Below are positions 37,019-45,997 of a stretch of DNA of 64,000 bases, piece after piece. Position 1 is the first letter of the stretch; every line of letters starts with the position of its first letter. The translations under genes and the position numbers were made by a program. Below the pieces are notes generated by a model that was not told the origin of the DNA, made no database searches, and saw only the letters and a list, made by a program, of their open reading frames with translations. The stretch covers positions 1-64,000 of the forward strand of contig PALV01000021.1 in the NCBI GenBank assembly GCA_002706685.1, given 5' to 3'. Source of the stretch: Gammaproteobacteria bacterium. Lineage in GTDB: Bacteria > Pseudomonadota > Gammaproteobacteria > Pseudomonadales > Pseudohongiellaceae.

Positions 37019-37932
37019 GCCAGCGCCTGCCGGCAGGCCCTGAAGATATCGTCAGCACTCGTCGTAAAGAACAGGTGCCCCTGTCTGGCAACCGTGTGTA
37101 ACACGGCACCGGACAGAACGGCGTGCAGCCGCAGTGCTGAACATGGCACAGACAGTGTATCTGCCCCACCCTGCCATAAATGCACCGGCGCAACGACGCC
37201 TGCCGGATCAAAATCCCACTTGCGAAAGCTCATCGCACTGTCGAAGGCCACACCACGCCCACCCTGACGCGAGGCTTCAAGAGCATCCTGCCTGAGAATT
37301 CGCCGCACACCAGGATTATCGAACTGCTTGCGGTCGGAATAACAGAGACGCTCGCGAGCACGATCCATGTAGTGCTCCACCCGTCTGGACAACAGGGAGT
37401 GCCGCAGATAAATGGCACCTCTCAGGCCGGCAAGTAAAATACGCGACAGGGCGGACTCCGAATCCGGCATCACCGGAAAGGGTGACATCATATTCACTGA
37501 ACTGACCCGGCTCGGGTACTGTTGTGCAAATGCCAGGGCGAATGGCCCGCCCCCAGCCCAGGACAGCAGAGCGACCGTCTCCAGGTCGAGATGGTCAATC
37601 AGCGCAATCAGATCAGTATTAAATTGGGAATGCCCCGTGAGAGGCCGGAAACTTGAAAGACCGATGCCCGGGCGATCCACGGCGATCAGTCTGAAACCTG
37701 CTGCAACTGCAGCCTCATGCAGCAATTGCCCCTCCAGGCGCGAACCGCCCTGGCTATGAAAATACAGCACCGGATATCCGTGACGGCGTCCAAATTCAGA
37801 CCAGGCCAACTGCCCGCCAGCAGCCAGCGACAGACAACGCGTGCGACCACTGACCGCGCTGTTGGCAGGCGTGTCGACTTGCTCGCCGGGATTCCCCAGC
37901 GTGCGGCGCTCTTCTCGGACTGGAACTAACAT
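37006..37932 (-). CDS. Alpha/beta hydrolase
   Basis: The 308-residue protein has the alpha/beta-hydrolase layout: PVLYFHSQGGSRLEG (oxyanion region), LIAVDRPGIGLSS, the nucleophile elbow in LLSWAGGGPFALAFAQQYP (S-W-A-G-G), an Asp in LWQGGADTLSVP and the catalytic His in VARQGHLFF. Substrate cannot be inferred. AGGTGAAG precedes the ATG at 37932. Its promoter (TTGACG-17-TACTAT, 37988-37960) contains a 17-bp palindrome exactly in the spacer, so it is probably repressed by the factor that also binds before the divergent DUF6502 gene. Confidence 0.83.
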   Translation of the reverse strand: MLVPVREERRTLGNPGEQVDTPANSAVSGRTRCLSLAAGGQLAWSEFGRRHGYPVLYFHSQGGSRLEGQLLHEAAVAAGFRLIAVDRPGIGLSSFRPLTGHSQFNTDLIALIDHLDLETVALLSWAGGGPFALAFAQQYPSRVSSVNMMSPFPVMPDSESALSRILLAGLRGAIYLRHSLLSRRVEHYMDRARERLCYSDRKQFDNPGVRRILRQDALEASRQGGRGVAFDSAMSFRKWDFDPAGVVAPVHLWQGGADTLSVPCSALRLHAVLSGAVLHTVARQGHLFFTTSADDIFRACRQALAQRD

Positions 37933-37959
37933 ACTTCACCTGTGTCTGGGTATGCCTGA

Positions 37960-37988
37960 ATAGTAAGTGGGAATTTTTCCCACGTCAA
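37960..37988 (-). promoter_or_regulatory. Sigma-70 promoter of the alpha/beta hydrolase gene
   Basis: Reverse strand: TTGACG at 37988-37983, a 17-bp spacer, TACTAT at 37965-37960. The hydrolase ATG lies about 28 bp downstream of the -10 box. The spacer coincides with operator copy 1 (37967-37983). Confidence 0.75.
37967..37983. promoter_or_regulatory. Operator copy 1: 17-bp perfect palindrome
   Basis: GTGGGAATTTTTCCCAC, arms of seven bases around a TTT centre. It occupies the spacer of the hydrolase promoter, the position expected for a repressor or a MerR-type DNA-distorting regulator. A second copy lies 63 bp away (centre to centre), about six helical turns. Confidence 0.78.
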
Positions 37989-38027
37989 TACTACCAATGG
38001 CCATACTGCCTGATTAGGACGAATTTT

Positions 38028-38963
38028 ATGTGGGATTTATTCCCACCCAGCGTTATACTCCAGCGCATGAGTGGAAATTCAACAACGCCCAATAACCCGA
38101 CGCCTCCAGGACAACCGCCGGAAACGCTGGTCAATGCCATTCGCAAACTGGTTCGACCACTGGTCAAATTGCTGCTGTCATTCCAGATCACCTATCCCTA
38201 TCTGATAAACCTGCTGAAAACCGTGTACGTGGAAGTGGCAGAAACGGAATTTCCGGTTGCCGGGAAACGCCCATCAGACAGCCGCATCACACTTCTCACT
38301 GGAGTTCACCGAAAGGACGTCAAACGCCTGCGTTCCGAGCAGATCGACAACGCCCCACAGTCACGCACTGTCTCCACAGGTGCGCAGATGATCGGTCATT
38401 GGATGGGCGACGCACGATTCTGCGACAGTGAGGGGCATCCCCTGCCGCTGCCTCTGGCCGCCACTGGCGAAGAGCCAAGTTTCGAAGAACTGGTGGAACG
38501 CGTCTGCCGCAAGGACATTCGCCCACGCGTCATACTCGACGAATGGCTGCGCCTGGGCGTAGCGACACTCGATGAAACAGACAAAGTGATACTGGATACC
38601 GGGGCATTTACCCCCCATCAGGGCTTTGACGAGAAGGCATTCTTTTTTGGCAAGTCACTGCATGATCATATCAGTGCAGGCACCCACAACCTTTTGAACA
38701 GAAAACCACCGATGATGGATCGTACCGTGTACTACGATCAACTTAGCGAAGCGTCAGTCGAAGAGCTCCAGGCGCTGGCTGAACAGCTCGGCATGCAGGC
38801 CCTGATCGCTGTCAACCAGCGCGCGCTGGCGCTGCAGCAGCGTGATAAAGCGTCCCACGTCACAAACTCGACAAAAAGTCATCGCAGCTACCGTATGAAT
38901 TTCGGTATTTTTCATTACAATGATCTGCAAGAAGATCAGGTCAAGGATCCCGACCATGGCTAA
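38028..38963 (+). CDS. DUF6502 family protein, likely DNA-binding regulator
   Basis: A 311-residue protein of the DUF6502 type: AIRKLVRPLVKLLLSFQITYPYL near the N-terminus, then a predicted winged-helix segment with SRITLLTGVHRKDVKRLR that looks like a helix-turn-helix recognition region. No transmembrane span. The ATG at 38028 has AGGA eight bases upstream. An alternative ATG at 38067 begins MSGNSTTPN and lies eight bases after a TATACT box, which would make a leaderless message; both are plausible. It is divergent from the hydrolase, and the intergenic palindromes make it the natural candidate for an autoregulatory DNA-binding protein (inference). Its stop overlaps the next gene. Confidence 0.8.
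   Translation: MWDLFPPSVILQRMSGNSTTPNNPTPPGQPPETLVNAIRKLVRPLVKLLLSFQITYPYLINLLKTVYVEVAETEFPVAGKRPSDSRITLLTGVHRKDVKRLRSEQIDNAPQSRTVSTGAQMIGHWMGDARFCDSEGHPLPLPLAATGEEPSFEELVERVCRKDIRPRVILDEWLRLGVATLDETDKVILDTGAFTPHQGFDEKAFFFGKSLHDHISAGTHNLLNRKPPMMDRTVYYDQLSEASVEELQALAEQLGMQALIAVNQRALALQQRDKASHVTNSTKSHRSYRMNFGIFHYNDLQEDQVKDPDHG
38030..38046. promoter_or_regulatory. Operator copy 2: 17-bp palindrome
   Basis: GTGGGATTTATTCCCAC, six-base arms GTGGGA/TCCCAC around an AT-rich centre, the same design as copy 1. It overlaps the -35 region of a possible rightward promoter with TATACT at 38054-38059 and also overlaps the first codons of the longer DUF6502 reading frame. Confidence 0.76.
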
Positions 38964-39852
38964 AGCCATACTAGCGCTGCGTCATTACCCGGTTGCCTTG
39001 CTGGCAGCCCTGCTGCTGTTTGCCTGCAGCCTGATTATCGCTACCCAGAGCGTCGGTGTACTGCGTGCTATCCCGGGTGGTGACGATCAGGGCAGCGGCA
39101 TGGGCGGTACCGGTAAAACCGGCCAGTTCGGCGATAGTGGCCTGGGCGGTACGGGCTCGCCAAGCCCCTTCCTGGGTGGAGTTGATACCGATGACACCGA
39201 GCCTGACAGCTCTGACCCAGGATCCAGATCCCCCATAGAGCCTCAGCCAGAAACGACAGAGCCACTGCAAAGCCGGGAAGCGTGGCCGGCGCCATGGATG
39301 CAGCGCCAGGATCAGCTCGCCGTTGGCGCACCCGATGCGATGGCGCCCGCGATAGAATTGCAGCGCACTCCATTACCGCAGGATCCGTTCCGCCAGCCAG
39401 ACACTGAGCAGGCTGATCCCGATGCTTTGCGGATTTTCGATCCCGATTCAGCGGAGCTGCCTCCACACACCCGTCGTATGCTGGATCTTGCGGAACAGAC
39501 TACCGTTGAGCAGGCACCGCTGGAAATCAATCTGACTGTCCCGGAGCTGCCTGATGTCATCGATACTGAGGCGCTGGCACAGGAGACTGTCATCACACCT
39601 GCCAGACAAGCTGCGCCCGACAGTCTGGACGAGGCTGACTCGACTGAGCGGCCTGAGCTGTACCAGGTAGTGGATCATCTGTCTGACAGTTCAGAGCTGC
39701 CGGATGAACAGCAAGCAGCGGACGGTGAAATTGACCGGCGCGCATCCCCTGAGCGTATACAGCGCCCCGAGCTGCCACCATTCCAGCGCATCAGGCCAGC
39801 CATCGATCGCGCCGCAGTGACAGCGCCACGTCCACAGCCCATGCGAATCTAG
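38956..39852 (+). CDS. Exported Pro/Glu/Asp-rich protein with GSGMGGTG motif
   Basis: The 298-residue protein starts with a membrane segment (ALRHYPVALLAALLLFACSL, about 6-25), then a glycine-rich patch GSGMGGTGKTGQFGDSGLGG at about 47-66, and then a long acidic, proline-rich, low-complexity tail without a recognisable fold. The ATG lies inside the last codons of the DUF6502 gene (8-bp overlap), so the two are co-translated. Proteins with a GSGxGGTG patch next to DUF6502 genes recur in gammaproteobacteria, often with a DUF5666 partner that is absent here. Function unknown. Confidence 0.7.
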   Translation: MAKAILALRHYPVALLAALLLFACSLIIATQSVGVLRAIPGGDDQGSGMGGTGKTGQFGDSGLGGTGSPSPFLGGVDTDDTEPDSSDPGSRSPIEPQPETTEPLQSREAWPAPWMQRQDQLAVGAPDAMAPAIELQRTPLPQDPFRQPDTEQADPDALRIFDPDSAELPPHTRRMLDLAEQTTVEQAPLEINLTVPELPDVIDTEALAQETVITPARQAAPDSLDEADSTERPELYQVVDHLSDSSELPDEQQAADGEIDRRASPERIQRPELPPFQRIRPAIDRAAVTAPRPQPMRI

Positions 39853-39872
39853 GCCTGGAATTCAGATCCTGG

Positions 39873-40706
39873 TTACCAGCGAACGCTCAATTGAGTGCCG
39901 ATCGCCAGATCGGCACTGTCTTTCGTGAAGCCCTCAACCAGATACATCATGATTGACCAGCGAGGGTCCGGGCTCCAGCTCAGATGCGGGATGAGCTCGT
40001 GCGTGTCACCTGTAAACTCTGAGACAGCCCCTCTGAAGTCATATATGAGACCACCGTGCCAGTTTTCAGCCAGGGGGTAGGAAAGTCCGGCTGAGACCAC
40101 CCAGCTATTGCGCAGGTCCTGAAATACCGGGCTGGCTTGTCGATACTTCCATGCCAGTGTTGCGAACAAGGTCATCGGACCTGCAAGCTGATAGGCATCC
40201 AGCTGCAGTGTGCCGTCAAGTTTACCGGTGCCCAGGCCGCGCTTTTCGTCTGCTGTGGGCAGCTTTAGTTCAAAGCCGATATCAAAAAAAGGCAGGCTCT
40301 CAGAAACGGCAGGAAGCTCGTAGGTATAAGAAACCAGAACATCGCCAACGCCACGTTCTGATACGCGCCCTCCACTGTCGTCCCCCACCCGACCGACATT
40401 AACCAGAATGTTGCCGGGTCCGCTGATTTCCACCACCGGAGCGGTGGCTTTCAGACGCCAGTTGGAACCATCAATCTCATGAGAAACAGGCATATAGCGG
40501 ATGCGTGTAGAGGAATCTTCGCCGTATTTCCCGCGACTGTAATACAGGGCTATAGCCGTTGTATGCCCTATCGACGCAGACGTGTCTGTCTCTAGCAACG
40601 AGGCCGCTGCTTCATCAGCAGCCTGCGCTACGGCATCGGATGTTCCGGCAACTGCGACTGCCAATGCCATCAGGACAGCACATTGCGATTTTGCATGTGA
40701 CAACAT
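39873..40706 (-). CDS. Outer-membrane beta-barrel protein, transporter-like
   Basis: The 277-residue precursor has a signal peptide (SQCAVLMALAVAVAGTSDAVA-type stretch ending near residue 28) and many alternating short amphipathic strands ending in an aromatic C-terminal tryptophan (LSVRW), as expected for a BAM-inserted barrel. Segments such as GVGDVLVSYTYELP and FDIGFELKLPTADEKRGLG recall the 'phenol meta-degradation (MetA)-like' putative transporter group. It follows msrB by 18 bp. Substrate unknown. Confidence 0.72.
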   Translation of the reverse strand: MLSHAKSQCAVLMALAVAVAGTSDAVAQAADEAAASLLETDTSASIGHTTAIALYYSRGKYGEDSSTRIRYMPVSHEIDGSNWRLKATAPVVEISGPGNILVNVGRVGDDSGGRVSERGVGDVLVSYTYELPAVSESLPFFDIGFELKLPTADEKRGLGTGKLDGTLQLDAYQLAGPMTLFATLAWKYRQASPVFQDLRNSWVVSAGLSYPLAENWHGGLIYDFRGAVSEFTGDTHELIPHLSWSPDPRWSIMMYLVEGFTKDSADLAIGTQLSVRW

Positions 40707-40724
40707 TGGCAGCCTTGATCTTCC

Positions 40725-41120
40725 TTATCGTGGTCGCAGATTCAGCGCAGCGGAATTGATACAGTAGCGCAGTCCAGTAGGCGGTGGACCGTCAGGGAAA
40801 ACGTGTCCCAGATGAGCATCGCAGTTGGCACACAGGATCTCTGTACGCGCCATGCCCAGCGAATGGTCTGCACGCTCTGTGACCGAGCTGCTGTCGACTG
40901 GCTGGTAGTAGCTTGGCCAGCCGGAACCGGAATCATACTTGGTTTCAGAATCAAACAACGCAGCGTCACAGACGACGCAGTGGTAGACACCGGGCGTTTT
41001 GCAATCCCAGTACTTTCCAGTGAATGCTGGCTCGGTTCCGCAGTCGCAGACGATTCTGTAGGTATCAGCATCCAGTTTCTCTTTCAGTGCTGCCTTGTTG
41101 TCAGTCACCTTGTCACTCAT
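40725..41120 (-). CDS. msrB: Peptide-methionine (R)-S-oxide reductase MsrB
   Basis: Repairs methionine-R-sulfoxide in proteins. The 131-residue, zinc-containing form has the structural CxxC pairs CVVCD and CANCD, the conserved [11 protein letters not shown] and [17 protein letters not shown] blocks, and the catalytic Cys in [10 protein letters not shown] second conserved cysteine that can act as resolver lies in [18 protein letters not shown] precedes the ATG. No msrA is adjacent. Confidence 0.96.
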   Translation of the reverse strand: MSDKVTDNKAALKEKLDADTYRIVCDCGTEPAFTGKYWDCKTPGVYHCVVCDAALFDSETKYDSGSGWPSYYQPVDSSSVTERADHSLGMARTEILCANCDAHLGHVFPDGPPPTGLRYCINSAALNLRPR

Positions 41121-41234
41121 GTTCTGTCACCTCAGGGTGGTGTAATTCGGAAATTTATAAAATAAGTGCCTCTATCATTTTTTTGACGTCAGTTTACAAT
41201 ATCCGGCCTCAAGGCACATCCTGGAAACGGAGAT

Positions 41235-42455
41235 ATGATCAAGATAGGCCAATCAGACAAACTCGCCAAAGTCTGCTATGACATCAGAGGCCCGGTGCTC
41301 GAAGTTGCCAAGCAACTTGAGGAAGAAGGCAACCGAATTCTGAAGCTGAATATCGGTAACCCGGCTCCTTTCGGCTTCGAGGCACCCGACGAAATCCTGC
41401 AGGACGTGATTCGAAATCTGTCCAATGCGCAAGGCTACAGTGATTCAAAAGGGCTGTTTTCAGCGCGTAAAGCGATCATGCAGGAGTGCCAGCAGCTTGG
41501 CATCGACGGCGTCGACATTGATGACATCTATCTCGGAAACGGCGTCAGCGAACTGATAGTCATGGCCATGCAGGCACTGCTTAACAATGGTGACGAGGTT
41601 CTGGTGCCCGCACCGGACTATCCATTGTGGACGGCAGCGGTCAGTCTGGCAGGCGGCAACCCAGTGCACTACGTCTGTGACGAGCAGGCCGACTGGTTTC
41701 CTGACATCGCGGACATCGAAAAGAAAATCACGCCCAAAACGCGTGCGATGGTCATAATTAACCCGAATAACCCCACCGGTGCCGTCTACAGCCCTGAATT
41801 GCTACTCGATCTGATACGAGTTGCCCGTAAGCACAAGCTGATTATTTTTTCTGACGAGATTTACAGCAAGATTCTGTACGACGATGCAGTGCACACACCC
41901 ATAGCATCTCTTTGTGATGATTTGTTCATCGTGACATTCAACGGACTCTCCAAGTCATATCGACTGGCTGGCTTCCGTTCCGGGTGGATGATACTAAGCG
42001 GCGCCAGAGAGCAGGCAACGGGTTATATAGAAGGACTGGAAATACTTTCCAACATGCGTTTGTGTGCCAACGTACCTGCTCAGTTCGCTGTGCAGACAGC
42101 ACTGGGAGGCTACCAGAGCATTAACGAACTGATCATTCCAGGCGGCCGTCTCAGGGATCAGCGTGACGCGGCTTACAATGCCCTGACCAGCATTCCGGGC
42201 GTCAGCTGCGTAAAACCCAAAGGGGCTATTTACATGTTCCCCAGACTGGACCCGTCAACTTACTCGATTATTGATGACCAGCAATTCATCCTGGAGCTGC
42301 TGGAAAAAGAGAAAATTCTGCTGGTGCAGGGTAGCGCGTTCAACATAGAAGACACTCAGCATCTGCGCATCGTTTTCCTGCCCACTAAAGATGTTCTGCA
42401 GCAGGCGATGGACAAAATAGAGCGTTTCCTGAGCAAGTGGGCGCAATCACACTAG
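41235..42455 (+). CDS. alaA: Alanine transaminase AlaA (YfbQ-type aminotransferase)
   Basis: PLP-dependent class I aminotransferase making alanine from pyruvate and glutamate. The 406 residues carry NPNNPTGAVYSPELL, the PLP-stacking SDEIYSKILYDD, and the PLP lysine in FNGLSKSYRLAGFRSGW (about 240). Start MIKIGQSDKLAKVCYDIRGP is typical of AlaA. GGAG lies five bases before the ATG. It is divergent from msrB and converges on pdxB with only 2 bp between stop codons. Confidence 0.93.
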   Translation: MIKIGQSDKLAKVCYDIRGPVLEVAKQLEEEGNRILKLNIGNPAPFGFEAPDEILQDVIRNLSNAQGYSDSKGLFSARKAIMQECQQLGIDGVDIDDIYLGNGVSELIVMAMQALLNNGDEVLVPAPDYPLWTAAVSLAGGNPVHYVCDEQADWFPDIADIEKKITPKTRAMVIINPNNPTGAVYSPELLLDLIRVARKHKLIIFSDEIYSKILYDDAVHTPIASLCDDLFIVTFNGLSKSYRLAGFRSGWMILSGAREQATGYIEGLEILSNMRLCANVPAQFAVQTALGGYQSINELIIPGGRLRDQRDAAYNALTSIPGVSCVKPKGAIYMFPRLDPSTYSIIDDQQFILELLEKEKILLVQGSAFNIEDTQHLRIVFLPTKDVLQQAMDKIERFLSKWAQSH

Positions 42456-42457
42456 TG

Positions 42458-43627
42458 CTAAGCCTGCAGTACAAAACCTGCGGCATGTAACCAGCCCGCT
42501 ACCTGTGGGCTTAGTCCGGCGGCATGAACATGGCTGGCGGAAAACTCACGCCTGCCGACCAGTTGACTGCGCAGCCTGTCAAAGACTATCGCGCCCTCAT
42601 CGTGGGAAGCTTTATTGTATTGGAGCCTGAAAGTAGCAGCGACACGTGCTGGTGAAAATGCGCGCAGCAGGTAATCTGCAAATACGGCTGAGTCACTACC
42701 CTGCCCTGGCTGCCTGCCCGACCCTGCAGCCGTTTCGTAACGCGAGTCATGAACGACGCAGGGCAATCTGCTGACTGAAGCCAGCGATGCCGGCAAGTCA
42801 AAATGGTTAACCAGTGCTTTCAGAATGCATTGTGTCGCGGCCAGTTTTGCTTCAACGCTGTAACCTGCAATATGTGGTGTCGCAAGACTTGCGGCATTGA
42901 CAACATCACGGGACGGGTTCGGTTCGTTGTGCCAGACATCAAGGATCGCAACAAAGTGACGTTGCTTCGTCAAGTGAGTCAGCAATGCCTCGTCGTCGAC
43001 AACCTCTCCCCGCCCGGCATTGATCAAGATAGCGTCAGGTCGCATCTTTGAGAACGCTTCGGCATTCATCATGCTGCGGGTCGCATGCGGGCCTTCATTG
43101 GTCAACGGAGTGTGGAGACAGACAACATCGGCCTGCAGGGCCTGCTCGAACGAGACGTACTCAAGTCCGTCGACGTTCTGCTGAAATGGGTCGCAACCCA
43201 CACAGCTGATGCCCAGCGCTTTCAGGCGCCTTGCCAGTAGGCCTCCCACATGGCCAACACCGACAATCGCAATACTTGCAGCCCACGGATCGAAACCGGC
43301 ACCACGAATCTGCTCGGCAAGACAGGCCAGCACATAGTCAGTGACTGCACCGGCATTTGCACCGGCGGCATCAGCCAGGTGAATATTATTGGAAGTTAGC
43401 CAGTCAATATCAATGTGATTAGTCCCACTGGTGGCAGTTCCGACAAAACGGACTCGACTTCCGGCCAGTAGTTCGGCATTGACTGTAGTGATAGAGCGAA
43501 CCAGCAATGCATCCGCGTCACGCAGATCAGCACTGACAATATCTCGGCCCGATTTCATGATCAGTTCGATGTCTTTGGCCCGCCACTTATCCAGTGCCAG
43601 TATATTCTGGTCAGCAACTATTTTCAT
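42458..43627 (-). CDS. pdxB: Erythronate-4-phosphate dehydrogenase
   Basis: Second step of the DXP-dependent pyridoxal phosphate pathway. The 389-residue D-isomer 2-hydroxyacid dehydrogenase has the N-terminus MKIVADQNI and LVRSITTVN, the NAD-binding GVGHVGGLLARRLKALG, the Arg in INAGRGEVVDDEAL, the Glu in WHNEPNPSRDV and the His in ATPHIAGYSVEAK. The C-terminal dimerisation domain (last ~90 residues) is PdxB-specific. It follows the exonuclease gene by 50 bp. Confidence 0.93.
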   Translation of the reverse strand: MKIVADQNILALDKWRAKDIELIMKSGRDIVSADLRDADALLVRSITTVNAELLAGSRVRFVGTATSGTNHIDIDWLTSNNIHLADAAGANAGAVTDYVLACLAEQIRGAGFDPWAASIAIVGVGHVGGLLARRLKALGISCVGCDPFQQNVDGLEYVSFEQALQADVVCLHTPLTNEGPHATRSMMNAEAFSKMRPDAILINAGRGEVVDDEALLTHLTKQRHFVAILDVWHNEPNPSRDVVNAASLATPHIAGYSVEAKLAATQCILKALVNHFDLPASLASVSRLPCVVHDSRYETAAGSGRQPGQGSDSAVFADYLLRAFSPARVAATFRLQYNKASHDEGAIVFDRLRSQLVGRREFSASHVHAAGLSPQVAGWLHAAGFVLQA

Positions 43628-43677
43628 CGCAGCCCCTTAGTTATTAAACAAGCCAAATATTCAAACTACCTAATCTG

Positions 43678-44610
43678 TCAGACAACGCCGCCGTCCAGCT
43701 GTCGAATCAACCGTTGTGTCTCTGTCTCGTCAACCGCCAGAGACTTCAACAACTCTGTAAAGCCCGGCTGATCAAAACCACGCGCGAGCAGTGCTTCTGG
43801 CCTAACGGCTGCAAATGGCTCAGCGCAGTCCTCAGTATGGCAACAGACTATTCGTGCCAGCTGTCTGCTCAATTGTGCCTGCTCACGGTGAGTTTCCAGC
43901 TTCTGTTGGCAGCTTCTGGCACCGCGGAAACCAAGGCTCGCAACCGAGTCGAGCTCGTTGTACAGCACGTCAAGATCCCTGTAGGCCTGCAGCAGATGAC
44001 GCGCTGCAACTGGCCCCAGACCTGGTACGCCCGGTATGCAGTCAATGCTGTCACCCACCAGCCCTAGATAACAGGGGAACTGCTCTGGCCAGATGCCAAA
44101 GCGCAGCTGTATGTCATCACGGTTGCGAAAGGTCTGCGACTGAAAATCCCAGATCCTGTCCTGCTGTCGAAGCAGCAGTTGCGACAGATCCTTGTCCCGG
44201 CTGACTATGGTAACCGGCTGCTCATCAGCTGCCTTGATACATAGTGTGCCGATAATATCGTCAGCTTCAAACTGGCGACTGCCGAATGCACTTACGCCCA
44301 GGGTCTCACACAAGTGGAAACAGGCATCAAGCTGAAGCGCAAGGTTGTCGTCAGGTAACACGCGATTGGATTTGTAGGCTGGATACAGCTGGTGTCTAAA
44401 ACCAGAGAACAGGCTCTGATCAAACGCCACAGCGACCAGAACCTCATCGTGACGACGCCTGAGCTGACGCAGAAAACGTATCAGAAAACGGGCGAAACCG
44501 ACAAATGCACTGCGATCACTGCCATCTGTAGCGTAGGCAACTGTTGCCGGAGAGAAGTGTGCCTGAAAGATATAAATCGACGCGTCAACCAGATACAGCG
44601 GCGCGTTCAT
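43678..44610 (-). CDS. 5'-3' exonuclease (DNA polymerase I exonuclease-domain / ExoIX-like)
   Basis: The 310-residue protein is a stand-alone FEN-like nuclease: Asp in [26 protein letters not shown] and [10 protein letters not shown] carry metal ligands, and [22 protein letters not shown] is the helix-three-turn-helix DNA-binding segment. It is longer than E. coli Xni (about 250) and close in size to the Pol I 5' nuclease domain. The metal site appears complete, so activity is likely. Its start overlaps the tusA stop as ATGA, and pdxB follows. Confidence 0.87.
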   Translation of the reverse strand: MNAPLYLVDASIYIFQAHFSPATVAYATDGSDRSAFVGFARFLIRFLRQLRRRHDEVLVAVAFDQSLFSGFRHQLYPAYKSNRVLPDDNLALQLDACFHLCETLGVSAFGSRQFEADDIIGTLCIKAADEQPVTIVSRDKDLSQLLLRQQDRIWDFQSQTFRNRDDIQLRFGIWPEQFPCYLGLVGDSIDCIPGVPGLGPVAARHLLQAYRDLDVLYNELDSVASLGFRGARSCQQKLETHREQAQLSRQLARIVCCHTEDCAEPFAAVRPEALLARGFDQPGFTELLKSLAVDETETQRLIRQLDGGVV

Positions 44611-44849
44611 TCGCTTTTCCTGATCAGGTAGCGATAACGACCTTCGGCTTCAGTCTGATCAAGCAGCTCGTGTCCCAGGAACATGCAGAATTTTGGAACA
44701 TCCCTGGTCGTGGACGGGTCGGTGGCCAGCAATTCAAGCACGTCTCCGGATTGCATGTCACGAATACGGTTGTGAAGCATCATCACAGGCTCGGGACAAA
44801 AAAGTCCCGAAGCGTCGAGGTGTTGATTGATAGGTATTTCCTTACTCAT
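44607..44849 (-). CDS. tusA: Sulfur carrier protein TusA
   Basis: TusA relays persulfide sulfur, in E. coli to the 2-thiouridine pathway. The 80-residue protein has the family motif [20 protein letters not shown] with the active cysteine near residue 18. The frame extends 33 codons upstream, but the ATG at 44849 gives the usual length. It overlaps the exonuclease gene by four bases and lies 25 bp after yheU. Confidence 0.93.
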   Translation of the reverse strand: MSKEIPINQHLDASGLFCPEPVMMLHNRIRDMQSGDVLELLATDPSTTRDVPKFCMFLGHELLDQTEAEGRYRYLIRKSE

Positions 44850-44874
44850 ATACGCTGTATCTTTCTGTTCCGGC

Positions 44875-45093
44875 TCATGGCCGCCGTCCATCCGCCGCCA
44901 CGATATTGCATGTTTCGCTATCGGGATCAAAGTCGATTCTGGCCTCACCCCGTTTCAGCTGCAGGCGAACCTGAGCAACCTTGTCAGCCAGCGAATAGTC
45001 GTGCCAGCCGTACTCGGTACCCTCACGCGAAACGAACTCTTCGATCAGTGCAGTCAGTGTGTCTTCAGGCAGTGCCTGCCAGGGTATATCCAT
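44875..45093 (-). CDS. yheU: YheU family (UPF0270) protein
   Basis: A 72-residue soluble protein with the UPF0270 pattern: [20 protein letters not shown], then REGTEYGW and [19 protein letters not shown]. Function unknown. It begins two bases after the ttcA stop and is followed by tusA, so the three probably share a transcript with fadB upstream. Confidence 0.88.
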   Translation of the reverse strand: MDIPWQALPEDTLTALIEEFVSREGTEYGWHDYSLADKVAQVRLQLKRGEARIDFDPDSETCNIVAADGRRP

Positions 45094-45095
45094 AA

Positions 45096-45986
45096 TCAGG
45101 CAACATTGATCGCCTGGATCCGGTTGAACGATTCCCGATCCAGTTTCAGGTCGCGGAATGGAAACAGACCCGTATCGGCGAGCTGCGACGGTTCCACATT
45201 GGCAATGCTGCGGAATATGTTATCAATTCGGCCCGGCCACTGCTTTTCCCATGCCTGCAGCATGGCTTTCATTTCCTGTCGCTGCATGTTGTCCTGCGTG
45301 CCGCACAGATTGCACGGGATGATCGGGAAACCGCGCAATTTTGCGTAACGCGCAATATCTTTCTCGGCAACATAGGCCAGCGGACGGATCACAATATTCT
45401 GCTTGTCGTCACTCAACAGTTTCGGAGGCATGGCTTTCAGCTTGCCACCAAAAAACATGTTCAGAAACAGCGTTTCTACGATGTCGTCCCGGTGATGACC
45501 CAATGCAATTTTGGTCGCACCAATCTGACGCGCATAGGTATACAGGTTGCCGCGCCGCAGGCGGGAGCAAAGGCCACAATAGGTTTTGCCCTCGGGTGTT
45601 TTCTCTTTCACAATCGAGAATGTGTCCTGCTCGATGATATGGTAGTCGACGCCAATCGACTCCAGATATTCAGGCAGTACATGCTCGGGGAAACCCGGCT
45701 GCTTTTGATCAAGATTCACAGCCTTGATTTTGAAATCAATGGGCGCATGTTTCTGCAGGTGCAGCAGAACATCCAGCATGGTGTAGGAGTCTTTACCGCC
45801 GCTGAGGCAGACCATGACAAAATCGCCATCCTCGATCATGTTAAAATCAGCGATGGCACGGCCAACGTCCCGTCGCAGACTCTTTCGGCAGCGATTGAGA
45901 CGTTTTTCGTCCGTTTTTTGTGCGATGCCAGGCGCCTCTGATCCACACGCCAATGTGTGACTCTGACTGCCCTCAATGTATTCCAC
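45096..45986 (-). CDS. ttcA: tRNA 2-thiocytidine synthetase TtcA
   Basis: Thiolates C32 of certain tRNAs using an Fe-S cluster. The protein has the PP-loop [14 protein letters not shown] and the two paired-cysteine motifs [10 protein letters not shown] and CNLCGTQ. The frame opens at GTG 45995; a second GTG at 45986 is better spaced from the TGAGGG formed at the fadB stop and is used here (296 residues). Both starts are non-ATG. It follows fadB by 2-11 bp, so coupling to fadB is likely. Confidence 0.93.
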   Translation of the reverse strand: MEYIEGSQSHTLACGSEAPGIAQKTDEKRLNRCRKSLRRDVGRAIADFNMIEDGDFVMVCLSGGKDSYTMLDVLLHLQKHAPIDFKIKAVNLDQKQPGFPEHVLPEYLESIGVDYHIIEQDTFSIVKEKTPEGKTYCGLCSRLRRGNLYTYARQIGATKIALGHHRDDIVETLFLNMFFGGKLKAMPPKLLSDDKQNIVIRPLAYVAEKDIARYAKLRGFPIIPCNLCGTQDNMQRQEMKAMLQAWEKQWPGRIDNIFRSIANVEPSQLADTGLFPFRDLKLDRESFNRIQAINVA

Positions 45987-45997
45987 AGCTTTCACCC

